Below are positions 6,924 through 17,100 of a DNA stretch of 24,001 nucleotides, in pieces. Origin of the DNA: SYFI01 sp046095485. GTDB lineage: Bacteria; Actinomycetota; Thermoleophilia; Miltoncostaeales; Miltoncostaeaceae. The position numbers and the translations under genes were made by a program. The notes under the pieces are model-generated. The model did not search any database, was not told the DNA's origin, and saw nothing but the letters and a program-made list of their open reading frames with translations. The DNA lies in contig JBJTJN010000103.1 in assembly GCA_046095485.1 (NCBI GenBank), positions 1 through 24,001 of the forward strand. Reading direction: 5' to 3'. Position 1 is the first letter of the stretch. Every line of letters begins with the position of its first letter.

Positions 6924-7868
6924 TCAGTACGTGAGGGCCGCGGGCGCGAGCAGCGGCATCACGTCACCGGCGCTCGACGGGTCGGAGGGGTCAACGGCGA
7001 GGGGGCCCTCGGCCAGCGCGCGCTCGCGGGCGGCGGGCAACTCGGCCCACACGGCGAACGGCGACCGCGTGGACTGGAAGATGTAGGTGCGGGCCTCGAG
7101 GTCGATGCCCGACACCCACCACGTGGGGTAGGTGCCGAAGGGCTCCGACGGCGCCCCGAACGGCACGGACATCGAGCGGATCACGCCCACCAGCCCGGCC
7201 CGGGCCTCATCGGCGCTCGTGGGATCGGGCAGGTGGTCGAGGAAGTACCGCCCGCGCACGAACCGCGACACCGGGTCCACGTCGCCCGGCAGCGGCAGGT
7301 CGCCCCCGTAGGCCGCGTAGCGCCGCAGGTTGGCCAGTTGGTCATCGAGCGGGGGCTCGTTGGTGAGCACGCACGCGGCATCGCCCCGGTGCACCACCGG
7401 GGTGCCGCCCAGCACCTCGATCACCGCCGCATCGCCCGTGCGGTCCTCGAGGGCCAGGTGCAGGGGCAGCGACTGGCCGCGGGCGGGCACGTCGACGATG
7501 CGCACGCCCGCGAGCGCCTGCACCGCGTCGTCCACGGTGGCGCAGGTATCGAGCACCCACTGGGCCCACATGGTGTTGCCGAGCACGGGCCGGTCGTCAG
7601 CCGGCTCCCACGCGGCGTCCTGCAGGTAGAGCAGGTGGGCCGCCAGGCCGGCGTCGTTCACGCCCTCGCTCGTCAGCAGGTCCCACCCGCTCACCACCAC
7701 CGACGCATGGCGCGAGGTCCACCGCAGCCCGCTGCCATCGGGCGTGCCCTGGCGGTCGAGCCCCGGGGGCAGCACCCACAGGCGCGGCTCGTCGCTCACG
7801 GCCCAGTCGAGGGTGCGGCAGGCCACCGCTATGCCGCCGGGCCGGTGGAGCGTGATGCGCGAGCAGAT
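6924..7868 (-). CDS. Choloylglycine hydrolase / linear amide C-N hydrolase family (Ntn-hydrolase), apparent ATC start
   Basis: Ntn-hydrolases of this family cleave linear amides (bile salts, penicillin V, N-acyl homoserine lactones) using an N-terminal Cys freed by removal of Met. The nearest canonical start, GTG at 7826, gives a 300-residue protein beginning MACRTLDW, which lacks the nucleophile. Reading from the ATC at 7868 gives 314 residues beginning (M)CSRITLHRPGG, with Cys2, Arg18 and Asp21 exactly at the bile-salt-hydrolase positions. Further family motifs are GVNDAGL, VLTNEPPLDDQLANLRRY (active-site Asn ~170) and SRFVRGRYF (Arg ~205). No ATG, GTG, TTG or CTG lies between the upstream in-frame stop (7899) and this ATC, and GAAGGG sits eight bases before it. 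It is 30 bases downstream of the YbhN-like gene, probably co-transcribed. No signal peptide is seen, so a cytoplasmic amidase of unknown substrate is likely. Confidence 0.88.
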   Translation of the reverse strand: MCSRITLHRPGGIAVACRTLDWAVSDEPRLWVLPPGLDRQGTPDGSGLRWTSRHASVVVSGWDLLTSEGVNDAGLAAHLLYLQDAAWEPADDRPVLGNTMWAQWVLDTCATVDDAVQALAGVRIVDVPARGQSLPLHLALEDRTGDAAVIEVLGGTPVVHRGDAACVLTNEPPLDDQLANLRRYAAYGGDLPLPGDVDPVSRFVRGRYFLDHLPDPTSADEARAGLVGVIRSMSVPFGAPSEPFGTYPTWWVSGIDLEARTYIFQSTRSPFAVWAELPAARERALAEGPLAVDPSDPSSAGDVMPLLAPAALTY

Positions 7869-7898
7869 GCGATGAACCCTTCGGGCGGTGCCGGTGCG

Positions 7899-9062
7899 TC
7901 AGGTTCCGGGCGCAGGCGCGGGCGTTCCCGCCTTGGCCTTGGCCTCGTCCTCGGCCTGCCAGGTCTTGATCGACTTGCGCAGGAACCAGTACTGCCACAT
8001 GCCCCACACGATCTGCGTGCCCAGCGCCACGCCGGTCCACACCAGCACTCCGGCCGTGGCGTAGTGCACCTCCATGCCACCGGCCACCAGCACGGCGATG
8101 GCGAGGCCCTGCACCCCGCCGATGCCGCCGGGAAGCGGCACGAGTGAGCCCACCTGGCCGATGAAGTACGCCATGAGCATCACCGGCAGCGCGATGGGCT
8201 CGGTGACCGACGCGATGCCCAGGTAGAACGCCACGAAGTCGAAGCCGGGGTTGGCCAGCATTCCGCCGATGGCGGCGGGGCGGCGCAGCGTGCGGATGGC
8301 GTCGTAGGCACCCGGGGGCAGGCGCTTGCCGATCTCGCGGATGAGCGTGCGGGTCTTGGCGAACCGGCCCGTGAGCTTCTCCTGGCTGTCATCGGGCGGG
8401 GGAACGAACGTCTTGCCCTTGCGGGCGAAGAGCAGGATCACGATGACCACCGCGGCCGCGATGGCCGCGGGGATCCACGTGAGGGCCGGGTGCAGGTCGC
8501 CGCCCACGAGCCCCGCGCCGATGAGCACGCCGAGCAGCATGATCATCACCGTCATCACGGTGTTGGAGAGGATGAGGAACGCCGTGGTGGTGCGCGAGAT
8601 CTGCGCGGCGTTGAACCCCGCGCGCGCCAGCGCCCAGAACTGCACGGCGAACCCGGTGGCGCCGCCGCCCGGCAGGGTGTCGCCCAGGGCCAGGCGCGAC
8701 GTGGTGAGCTGCATGCTCTCCTTCAGCGAGAGCGGCCGCGCAGGGGTGTCGCTGCCCTGCGAGAGCATGCGGGCGGCCGCCCCGTACACGGCCCAGAAGA
8801 GCAGCACGTACCCCGCCACCGAGAGGATCTCGAAGGGCACCGCCAGCGCCACCAGCCGGGGATCGCCGGCCTCCACATCGGCCCAGATCTTCGGCACCAG
8901 CTTGACGACGAAGAAGATGATGATGAGGAAGACCGCGTACGTGAGGATGCGCTTGAGCAGGCCCTTGAGCGCGGCGTGGTCCATGTGCCGCCAGGCCTTG
9001 GGCTCGATGTGCTTGCCCCGCATGCGCTGGGGGATGAAGCGCGTGAGATTCGCCACGCGCAT
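7899..9062 (-). CDS. YbhN/UPF0104-type (LPG synthase transmembrane domain) membrane protein
   Basis: A 387-residue integral membrane protein with about eight hydrophobic helices. It carries the two hallmark loops of the lysylphosphatidylglycerol-synthase transmembrane (flippase) family: PGGGATGFAVQFWALARAG (131-149) and PLPGGIGGVQG (309-319). It has the membrane half only, without the C-terminal aminoacyl-transferase domain of MprF, so it is a stand-alone member. Proteins of this group are implicated in lipid flipping or transfer of lipid-linked substrates, but roles differ. The N-terminus is basic (residues 1-35) and the C-terminus ends in an Ala/Pro-rich tail. ATG at 9062 follows GGGTAGGG. 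It is divergent from ktrB, with 95 bases between the starts, and upstream of the Ntn-hydrolase in the same direction. Confidence 0.88.
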   Translation of the reverse strand: MRVANLTRFIPQRMRGKHIEPKAWRHMDHAALKGLLKRILTYAVFLIIIFFVVKLVPKIWADVEAGDPRLVALAVPFEILSVAGYVLLFWAVYGAAARMLSQGSDTPARPLSLKESMQLTTSRLALGDTLPGGGATGFAVQFWALARAGFNAAQISRTTTAFLILSNTVMTVMIMLLGVLIGAGLVGGDLHPALTWIPAAIAAAVVIVILLFARKGKTFVPPPDDSQEKLTGRFAKTRTLIREIGKRLPPGAYDAIRTLRRPAAIGGMLANPGFDFVAFYLGIASVTEPIALPVMLMAYFIGQVGSLVPLPGGIGGVQGLAIAVLVAGGMEVHYATAGVLVWTGVALGTQIVWGMWQYWFLRKSIKTWQAEDEAKAKAGTPAPAPGT

Positions 9063-9157
9063 GACCCTACCCCACCCGCTTCCGGCGCATCTGCGAGGAT
9101 CGCCCCCGATGGCGTCCCCTCGGTCCGAATGAACAGCAGGCCGACACCGGTGCGAAC

Positions 9158-10519
9158 GTGATGTGGCCGCGCCGCCAGCCCAGGATCAGGAAGCGGGTGC
9201 GACCCACGCGCCCGCTGCTGCTGGCGTTCCTGGGCGTGATCGCCGTGGGCACGGTGCTGCTCATGCTGCCCATCAGCAGCACCGGTTCCGGGGCGGCGCC
9301 ATTTCGCGACGCCGTGTTCACCTCTGCGAGCGCGGTGACCGTGACGGGGCTCACCGTGGTGGACACGGCCACCTACTGGACCGGCTTCGGGGAAGCGGTG
9401 CTGCTGGTGCTCATGCAGTTGGGCGGCCTGGGCATCATGACCTTCACGGCCCTGCTGGTGGTGATCATCGGAGGACGCCTCGGCATGCGGCGGCGCCAGG
9501 CAGCGCAGGCCGAGCAGGGGATCCTCGATCCCGGCGAGATCAAGCGGGTGATCATCGGCGTGGCCATCCTCTCGGCGGCCATCGAGACCCTGCTCGCCAT
9601 CGTGCTCTTCCTGCGCTTCCTCACGCTGGGGCTGAGCCCGGGCAACGCCGCCTGGGACGCCGTGTTCCAGTCGGTGAGCGCCTTCAACGGGGCCGGATTC
9701 AGCCTCTTCGCCGACAGCCTCGCGCGATTCCAGGGCGACGTCATCGTGCTCGGCGTCATCGCCATCGGCATCATCGCGGGCGGGCTCGGCGTGCCGGTGT
9801 GGGCCGACCTCACCCGGCGCAAGCGCATGGGCCTCAAGCACCGACGCTGGTCGTTCCACACGCGCCTCACCCTGCTGGGCACCGCCATCCTGCTGGTGCT
9901 GGGGTTCGCCGTGATCACCATCTTCGAGTGGACCAACCCGGCGACGCTCGGCGCCATGCCGTATGGCGAGCGCGTGCTGAACGGGGCCTTCCAGGCGGTC
10001 ACCCCCCGGTCGGCCGGCCTCTCGACGGTGGACTACGGGGGCATGCGCGAGGAGACCCTGTTCTTCACAGACTTCCTCATGCTCATCGGCGGCGGCAGCG
10101 TGTCGCCGGCCGGCGGAATCAAGGTGACCACCATGCTGGTGCTGGTGCTGGCCACCGCGGCGTCGCTGCGCGGGGCGGCGGACGTGCAGTTCATCGGTCG
10201 CCGCCTGCCCACCGCCGCCATCCGCCAGGCGCTCGCCGTGACCGTCATCTTCGCCAGCTCGATCCTGGTGGGCACCATCGCGCTGCTCATCGCAGCCGAC
10301 GTGCAACTGAGCGCTGCGCTGTTCGAGGTGACGTCTGCCTTCACCACCACCGGGCTGTCCACCGGCATCACCGGCTCGCTACCGGGCGTCGCCGAGGGCA
10401 TACTGATCGTGCTCATGGTGGTGGGACGCCTCGCGCCGCAGCTCCTGGGCGCCGCGCTCGTCCTCCGCGAGACCGGAACCACCTACCGCTACCCCGAGGA
10501 GAGGCCGATCGTTGGCTAG
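9158..10519 (+). CDS. ktrB: Potassium uptake channel subunit KtrB/TrkH family
   Basis: The membrane pore subunit of a Ktr/Trk K+ uptake system, ~453 residues with four membrane-pore-membrane repeats. The selectivity-filter segments are all visible: AVTVTGLTVVD (~58-68), SAFNGAGFS (~173-181), AVTPRSAGLSTVD (~279-291) and SAFTTTGLSTG (~392-402), each with its central Gly. The TM6-loop region reads MLIGGGSVSPAGGIKVTT, a variant of the usual GGSPGSTAGGIKTTT. Length fits KtrB (~450) rather than TrkH (~480). Translation can begin at GTG 9158 or at the adjacent ATG 9161; neither has a strong ribosome site. Its TAG overlaps the ktrA TTG start by eight bases, so the two are translationally coupled. 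Confidence 0.93.
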   Translation: MMWPRRQPRIRKRVRPTRPLLLAFLGVIAVGTVLLMLPISSTGSGAAPFRDAVFTSASAVTVTGLTVVDTATYWTGFGEAVLLVLMQLGGLGIMTFTALLVVIIGGRLGMRRRQAAQAEQGILDPGEIKRVIIGVAILSAAIETLLAIVLFLRFLTLGLSPGNAAWDAVFQSVSAFNGAGFSLFADSLARFQGDVIVLGVIAIGIIAGGLGVPVWADLTRRKRMGLKHRRWSFHTRLTLLGTAILLVLGFAVITIFEWTNPATLGAMPYGERVLNGAFQAVTPRSAGLSTVDYGGMREETLFFTDFLMLIGGGSVSPAGGIKVTTMLVLVLATAASLRGAADVQFIGRRLPTAAIRQALAVTVIFASSILVGTIALLIAADVQLSAALFEVTSAFTTTGLSTGITGSLPGVAEGILIVLMVVGRLAPQLLGAALVLRETGTTYRYPEERPIVG

Positions 10520-11168
10520 TCGTGCGGAGATCATGGTCGTGGGGCTTGGGCGGTTCGGGTCGGCCGCTGCGAGCAGCCTGGTGGAGCTCGGCCAGGACGT
10601 CATCGGCGTGGACAACGACGAGAAGCTCGTGCAGCGCAACGCCGCCATGCTCACCGAGGCCGTGCAGGTGGACGCCACCGACATCGATGCCATGCGTCTC
10701 ATCGGCGCGCAGGACGTGCAGACGGCCGTGGTGGCCATCGGCAACGACATCGAGGCCAGCATCCTGGCCGCGTCGGTGCTGCTGGAGCTCGAGGTGCCCC
10801 GGGTATGGGCCAAGGCCGTGAGCGATCGCCACGGGCGAATCCTCGAGCGCCTGGGCGTGCACCGCGTGGTGTTCCCCGAGCGCGACATGGGCGACCGCGT
10901 GGCCCACGGGCTGGTGGGCCTGGCCATCGACTTCGTGCTCATCGGAGCCGACTTCGCCATGGCCGAGACCACCGCGCCCAAGGAGGCCCTCGGGCGCACG
11001 CTGGCCGAAGTGGGGCTGCGCAGCAAGTACGACGTCACGGTGGTATGCACCAAGGCGCCGGGTGGACGATTCAGCCTCACCGGCCCGGACACCGTGCTTC
11101 AGCCCGACGACATCCTGCTGGTCATCGGGGAGAAGGAGAACGTCGAGAGGTTCTCCCGCCTCGACTAG
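10512..11168 (+). CDS. ktrA: Potassium uptake regulatory subunit KtrA (RCK domain)
   Basis: A 218-residue cytoplasmic gating subunit. An N-terminal RCK_N Rossmann fold has GLGRFGSA (11-18) and the acidic residue ending strand 2 in VIGVDNDEKLV (Asp34), which binds ATP/ADP or NAD(H) in the family. The middle follows the expected pattern (VDATDID, VVAIGNDIEASILAA, then WAKAVSDRHGRILERLGVHRVVFPERDMG). A C-terminal RCK_C domain ends LQPDDILLVIGEKENVERF. An octameric ring of these controls opening of KtrB. The start is TTG at 10512, overlapping the ktrB stop, with GGAG upstream (about ten bases); a later in-frame ATG would cut into the first beta strand. It converges with the giant gene, with only 16 bases between stop codons. 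Confidence 0.94.
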   Translation: MASRAEIMVVGLGRFGSAAASSLVELGQDVIGVDNDEKLVQRNAAMLTEAVQVDATDIDAMRLIGAQDVQTAVVAIGNDIEASILAASVLLELEVPRVWAKAVSDRHGRILERLGVHRVVFPERDMGDRVAHGLVGLAIDFVLIGADFAMAETTAPKEALGRTLAEVGLRSKYDVTVVCTKAPGGRFSLTGPDTVLQPDDILLVIGEKENVERFSRLD

Positions 11169-11184
11169 GCACCCTGGCGCGCCG

Positions 11185-14100
11185 CTAGGGCCAGAGGCTG
11201 CGTGCCGGCGGCACCGTGATGCCCAGGGGCCTGCCCGCACGCGCGAGGTCGTCCATGAGCTTCTTCTTCACCGCCGTCGCCCGCTCGTGCAGGGGCGATG
11301 TCGGGTCGTTGGTGGGCATGCCACCTGCCCGGAGGTGCGCCATGGTGCCCTTGTTGGCGGCGATCGACACCACGAATGCCTCGATCACGTCACGCTGCAC
11401 GTAATCGATGCGGGCGGGCGGCGGGGGCAGGTCGCGAAGGCGCGCGAGGGTGTCCACGCGGTCCGGGATGATCTGCTTCTCGATGATGTCTGCACCGGCC
11501 TGGGGCGTTATCTCGCGAGCGTGCACGCGGTCGAGCGTGGCGTTGAGGTCGGCGCGCACCGGGCCGTGGCGGTCGAGCTCGGCGAGCACCGCGCGAATCC
11601 ACGCCCGGGCGTCGAGGCCGCCGAGGACCACCACCGAAGAGCGGAAGTTCCTGCCGCCCAGCGAGATGACCGGCCGCACCCGCAGCACGCCGTGCTTCCT
11701 GGCCAGGCGGCGCCCGGCGGCATTGAGGGACACCTTCGTGCCCATGCGCGCACCCGACGGGCCCTGCATGGTCGCCTGCCCCACGATGCGCGCCTGGTTC
11801 GACGTGCGCCCGCGCGAGCCGACCCCCACGAGCTGCAGGTTCACCTGCGCCCGGCAGCGCGCGGCCAGGGTGCCGCGGCACCGGGCTGCCACCGTGAGGG
11901 TGTCCTGTGATCCGCGAAGCGCTGCGGCGGCGGCCTGCACCACCTGGCGCGCATCGGGGGCCATGAGCGTGATCGGCTTGGTCACCAGGCTCGTCACGCC
12001 ATCGCTGGTCACCTCGGTGCGCACGGTCGCCTTGATCGTTCCCCTGCGCGCGAGCGAGCGCTGCAGCGTGGCCGGCAGCTTGGCGGTGAACGATGCTGTC
12101 TGGCCGCTCTGCACCACGCCGTCCGTGCTGGACACCGGCTTGCCGCCCACCACGAGCACCATCTTCACCTGGCAGCTTCCGCTCGCGCTCTGGCAGCGGG
12201 CACCCACCACGGCGTCACCGGAGTCGCGCACGGTCGTGCCCGTCAGCATGATCGTCGCCTGCGGTGCGGTGCCCGGGGCCGCCGGTGCGGCCGGGGCGGC
12301 CACCGGCACGGCCGCGCTGGTCCAGGCGGACACGTTTCCGGCGTTGTCGATGCCACGCACGTACACGGTCTGCCCACCGGGAGCCACCAGCGTGGTGCTC
12401 GCGGTGGCCGCGCCGATCACCGGCCCCGGGCTGGCCGGGTTCACCGTGGCCTGCCACGAGCGCAGGCCGCTCGCCGGGTCGGTGATGGTCGGCGTCACGC
12501 GCACGACGTCACCGGATTCGGGCTGCAGCGCGATTGCCGCCACCACGGGCGGATCGGGGTCGAACATGATGGCGTCGGAACCGGTGGAGGTGACGCTGCC
12601 CGCCGAATCGGCGAAGCGGTAGTACACGGTGCGGTTGCCCGCGGCGCCCGCGGCGAGGGTCCACGCCACCTGGGTGGATATGGGGCTGCGCACGGCGTCG
12701 GAGTAGTCGGGCTGGTTCGCCAGGTCGATGAATCGCGTGCCGGCGGTCCAGATGATGTCGGCGATCGCCGCGCGGCTGGTGGCGTACTGGTCGCCGTTGT
12801 TCACGCGCACGCCCGGGGTGCCCGCCGGCGGGTTGGGCGGCACGAACATCTCCCACGACGACGTGGTGACGTTGGAGCCCACGTTGCCGGCGGCATCGAG
12901 GATGCGCACCCGAAGCGTGTGGGTGCCCGGGGTGATTCCCGAGAAGGTGGCGGGCGAGGTGCAGGCGGTCCACGTGGCGCCGTCGAGCGAACACTGGGCC
13001 GACGCGCCGTCGCTGCCGAGCGTGAAGTTGAACGTGGCCACCGACGACGCCGTGGGCGACGCCGGGCCCGAGGTGACGACGGCCGTGCCGGTGGGCGGGG
13101 TGGTGTCCACCGACCAGCGCACGGTGGAGAGCGCGCTGTGGTTGCCGGCGGCATCGGTGCTGCGGATGTCCAGCACGTAGGCGCCATCGGCGAGCCCGGC
13201 GTAGGCCGCCGGGTTGGCGCAGGGCTCCCATGCGCCGCCCAGCAGCCGGCACTCGGTGGTGGTGCCCGGCTCGGATGTGATGCCGATGCTGGCGTTCGGG
13301 TTGTTGGTCGGGTCGGCCGGACGCGGCGACATGCCCGGCGCGAGCGGCGCGGTGGTGTCCACCATCCAGCGGATCGCCGTCTCGGACGAGTAGTTGGGCG
13401 GGGTCGCGCTGTCGCGCTGGCGCACCACCAGCTCGTGGGCACCCTGGCCCAGCCCGGACATCGTGAGCGGGTTCGCCGGGCAGGGGTCGAGCCACCCGCT
13501 GCCGTCGATGCGGCACTCGAGCACGGCGTCGGGCTCGAGCGCGAACGACATCGTGGCGGAGGTCTGGTTGGTGGGGCTGGCGGGGATGCCGCTCACCTCC
13601 ACCTCGGCCGGCGCGTTGGTATCCACGGTGAAGGCGGACGTGGCCTCGGGGCCGAGGTTGCCCGCGGCGTCCACCTGGCGCACCTTCACCGTGTGCACGC
13701 CGTCGATGAGCGGATCGGTGGTGAATGGGCTCGTGCAGGCCGTCCACGCGCCCCCATCCACCTGGCACTGGAACGTGGTGCTGCCATCACCCGTGAAGGT
13801 GAAGGTGGGCGTGGAGTCGGCCGTGGACGCCGGCATGTCGCCGATGGCCGGCGGGTCGGCCGGGGCCGAGGTGTCGATGGTCCAGAGCTGGCGTGCCACG
13901 GGTCCGGCGTTGCCGGCGGCGTCGAGCAGGCGTGCCTCGATCGAGTGCGTGCCATCGGACAGGCCCGTGCGCGTGACCGGGCTCGTGCAGGTGGCCCAGC
14001 CCCCGCCATCCACGCGGCACTGGAAGGTGGTGCCGGGCTCGCCGGTAAGGGTGGCCGACAGGTTCGTGCTCGCCGTGATGGCGGCGGGCACGCCCGCGAT

Positions 14101-17100
14101 GCCCGGCGCGGACGCCGGGGCCACGGTGTCCACCGCCCACGTGATGGTGACCGGCTGGCTGGCGTTGCCCGCCGCGTCGAGCTCGCGCACCTTGACCACG
14201 TGCGTGCCGTTGTCGAGGCCCGTGAGGGCGATGGGGCTGGTGCACGGCGCCCAGTCGGCGCCGTCGATCTGGCACTCGAAGGTGTCGCCGGGCTCCGACG
14301 GGCTGAGGGTCATACTCACCGACGTCTGGCTGGTGGGGCTCACCGGCTGGTTGCCGATCACCGGCGCGGAGGGCGCCGCCGTGTCGACGGTCCAGGTGGC
14401 GGTGGTGATGCCGCTCACGTTGCCGGCGGGGTCGGTGGCCCGCACCTGCAGGGTGTGTGCGCCATCGGCCAGGCCGCTCGCGGTGAACGGCGACGGGCAT
14501 GGCGCCCATGCGCCGGAGTCGAGCTTGCACTCGAAGGTGGTGCCGGGCTCGCCGCCCAGGTTCACGCTCACCGAGGTGGCGTTGGTCGACCCCGAGGGCG
14601 CACCCGACAGCGATGGGTCGCCCGGCGTGGCGGTGTCCACGGTGATTTGGCGGGTGAGCGGCGTGCCGCCGTTGCCCGCCTGGTCGACCGTGCGGATGTC
14701 CAGCGTGTGCGCGCCGTCGTCCAGGCGCGCTGCCGTGAACGGGCTGGTGCACGCCGTGTAGGCGTCGCCGTCGATGCTGCACTCGTAGGTCTCATCCGAC
14801 GCGGCGCCGATGAATGCCCACGTGGGCGTGGGGTCGTTGGTGGGGCCATTCGGGCCCGAGGTGATGGACGGGATCGTGCTGGGCGGATCGGCCAGGGTCA
14901 CCCAGGTGCGCGTGGCGTCGGGCCCGCGGTTGCCCGCGGCGTCCACCACCGCCACCACGAAGGTGTGTGCGCCGCTCGCCAGCTGGGGCGCCGTGAACGG
15001 GCTGGTGCACGCGGCATACGACCCGGAGTCGACCTTGCAGGCGTAGGTCTCGCCCACCCCGGCGCCCGTGAAGCCGAGCGACGGCGTGAGGTCGTTGCTG
15101 AACGCCGAGGGGCCCGAGAGGATCGTGGGCGCCGAGGAGGGCGCCGTGGTGTCCACGACCCACGAGTGGGTGCTCGGCGTGCCGATGTTGCCGGCCTCGT
15201 CGATGAGCGCCACCTGGAAGGAGTGCGTGCCATCGGACAGCGCGGGCGGCGTGAACGGGCTGGTGCACGGGGCCCAGGCGCCGCCATCCACCTTGCAGGC
15301 GTAGGCGTCCGGCGGCGTGGCGCCGGTGAACGCCAGGGTCGGGGTTGCGCTGGGCGACGGGTTGTCCGGCGACGTCGTGATGGTCGTCGATCCGGCGGGC
15401 GGCGTGCGGTCCACGGTCCACGTGCGCGTGGCCGTGGGCCCGGTGTTGCCCACCGCATCCACGACGCGCACCTGCAGGGCATGGGCCGATTCCCCGAGCA
15501 TGCCGATGGAGTACGGCGTGGCGCACGATGCCCAGCCTCCGCCGTCGAGGTTGCATTGGTAGCCGTCACCGGCGCCGGCACCCGTGAAGGCGAAGGTGGC
15601 GCTGGTCGACTGCACGGTGCCGCTCGGTCCCGACGCGATGCCGGGTGCGGCGGCGGGCGCGGTGGTGTCAACCGTCCAGGTGTACGAGGCGCCGGAGCCG
15701 ATGTTGCCGGCCGCGTCCACCACGCTGATCTCCATGGTGTGGCTGCCGTCGCCGAGGCCGGTCACCGTGTAGGGCGCCGAGCAGGCCACCGGCGCGGCGC
15801 CGTCGAGCGAGCACATGGCCGATGCCCCACCGGCCGGCAGCGAGAACCCGAAGGTGGCCGACGACGACGCCGACCCCGCCGCCGGGGTGCTGGTGAAGGT
15901 CGGTGCCGCGGGCGCCACGGTGTCGACCGTCCAGGCGACCGCGGTCACGGTGCTCGCGTTGCCGGCGTGGTCGACGGCCCGCGTGCTGAAGGTGTGGCTG
16001 CCGTCGGACAGCCCGCTCACGTTCGCCGGGCTCGTGCATGCGGCCCAGCTGCCGGAGTCGAGCTTGCACTCGAGCGTGATGCCGGCAGGCGCCGAGATGC
16101 CGAATGCGCCCGTGGCCTGGTTGCTGGGGTCGGCGGGCCTGCTCGCGATCACCGGTGCCGCGGGCGGCGTGGTGTCCACGGTCCACGTGATGCCGCTCTC
16201 CACGCTCAGCGTGGACGAACTGTCGGCCAGGGTCTTGCGCTGGCGCGCCACCACCTCGTGGTCACCCTCGGTGAGCCCGCTCAGCGACAGCGTCAGCGGC
16301 CCGGGGGCCGTCCCGGTGGTGGGGCACGGCATCTGCCAGGCGCCGCCATCCACCTTGCACTCGAGCGAATACGTGGCCACGCCGGGCTGGTTGGCACTGA
16401 TGGTCATGGTGGGCGCGGCGGTGGTGGCATTGGTGGGGCTCGCCGGGACGTTGCCGAACGCCACGCTGGCCGGCGCCTGCGAATCGATCGTCCACGAGAA
16501 GGTGAGGTGCGGCGGGGCACTGACGTTGCCGCCGCCATCCACCTGGCGCACCTCCAGCACGTGCGTGCCATCGGGCAGGGTGGGCGTGGTGAACGGGCTG
16601 GTGCAGGCCGCCCACGCCCCGGAGTCGAGCTGGCACTCGAAGGTGCTGGTGGTCGCGCCGGTGAACGTGAAGGTGCTCGTGCTGCTCGAGGTGGATGCCG
16701 GGGTCACCGACCCCGCGGGGGCCGGCGGCGGCGAGGTGAACACCGTCCACAGGCGCGACGCGACCGGGCCGGCGTTGCCGGCGGCGTCCTTCAGGCGCAC
16801 CTGCCACGTGTGGTTGCCATCGGGGAGGCCCGTGAGGGCATCGGGCGAGGTGCAGGCGGCCCACCCGGCGCCGTCGGGCGCGCACTCGTAGGTGTCGCCC
16901 GATCCGGCCCCGGTGAACGCGAACGACGCGGTGTCCACGTTCACGCCGCCCGTGGGGCCCGACGTGATGGACGGCGCGCTGCTGGGCGGCACGGTGTCCA
17001 CCACCCAGGTCTCGGTGGCGATGGCGCCCGCGTTGCCGGCGGCGTCGATCTGCCGCACGCGCAGCCCATGGCTCCCGTCGGCCAACGAGGTGAGCGAGCG

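Noticed and set aside
9109..9132. Seven-codon mini-ORF (MASPRSE) upstream of ktrB, possible leader peptide
   Set aside because: No ribosome site, no regulatory codon run and no attenuator-like hairpins nearby; expected by chance.
9063..9157. Search for promoter boxes or operators between the YbhN-like gene and ktrB
   Set aside because: The 95 bases are GC-rich with no convincing -35/-10 pair or palindrome; nothing supportable found.
8723..10306. Minus-strand open frame of 527 codons opposite ktrB and across the divergent promoter region
   Set aside because: His/Gln/Glu/Arg-rich with no recognisable motif; it opposes a KtrB with all four filter segments.
11169..11195. CTGGC/GCCAG hairpin between ktrA and the giant gene as a terminator
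   Set aside because: The stem is only five pairs with a long loop, overlaps the end of the giant coding region and has no T-tract.
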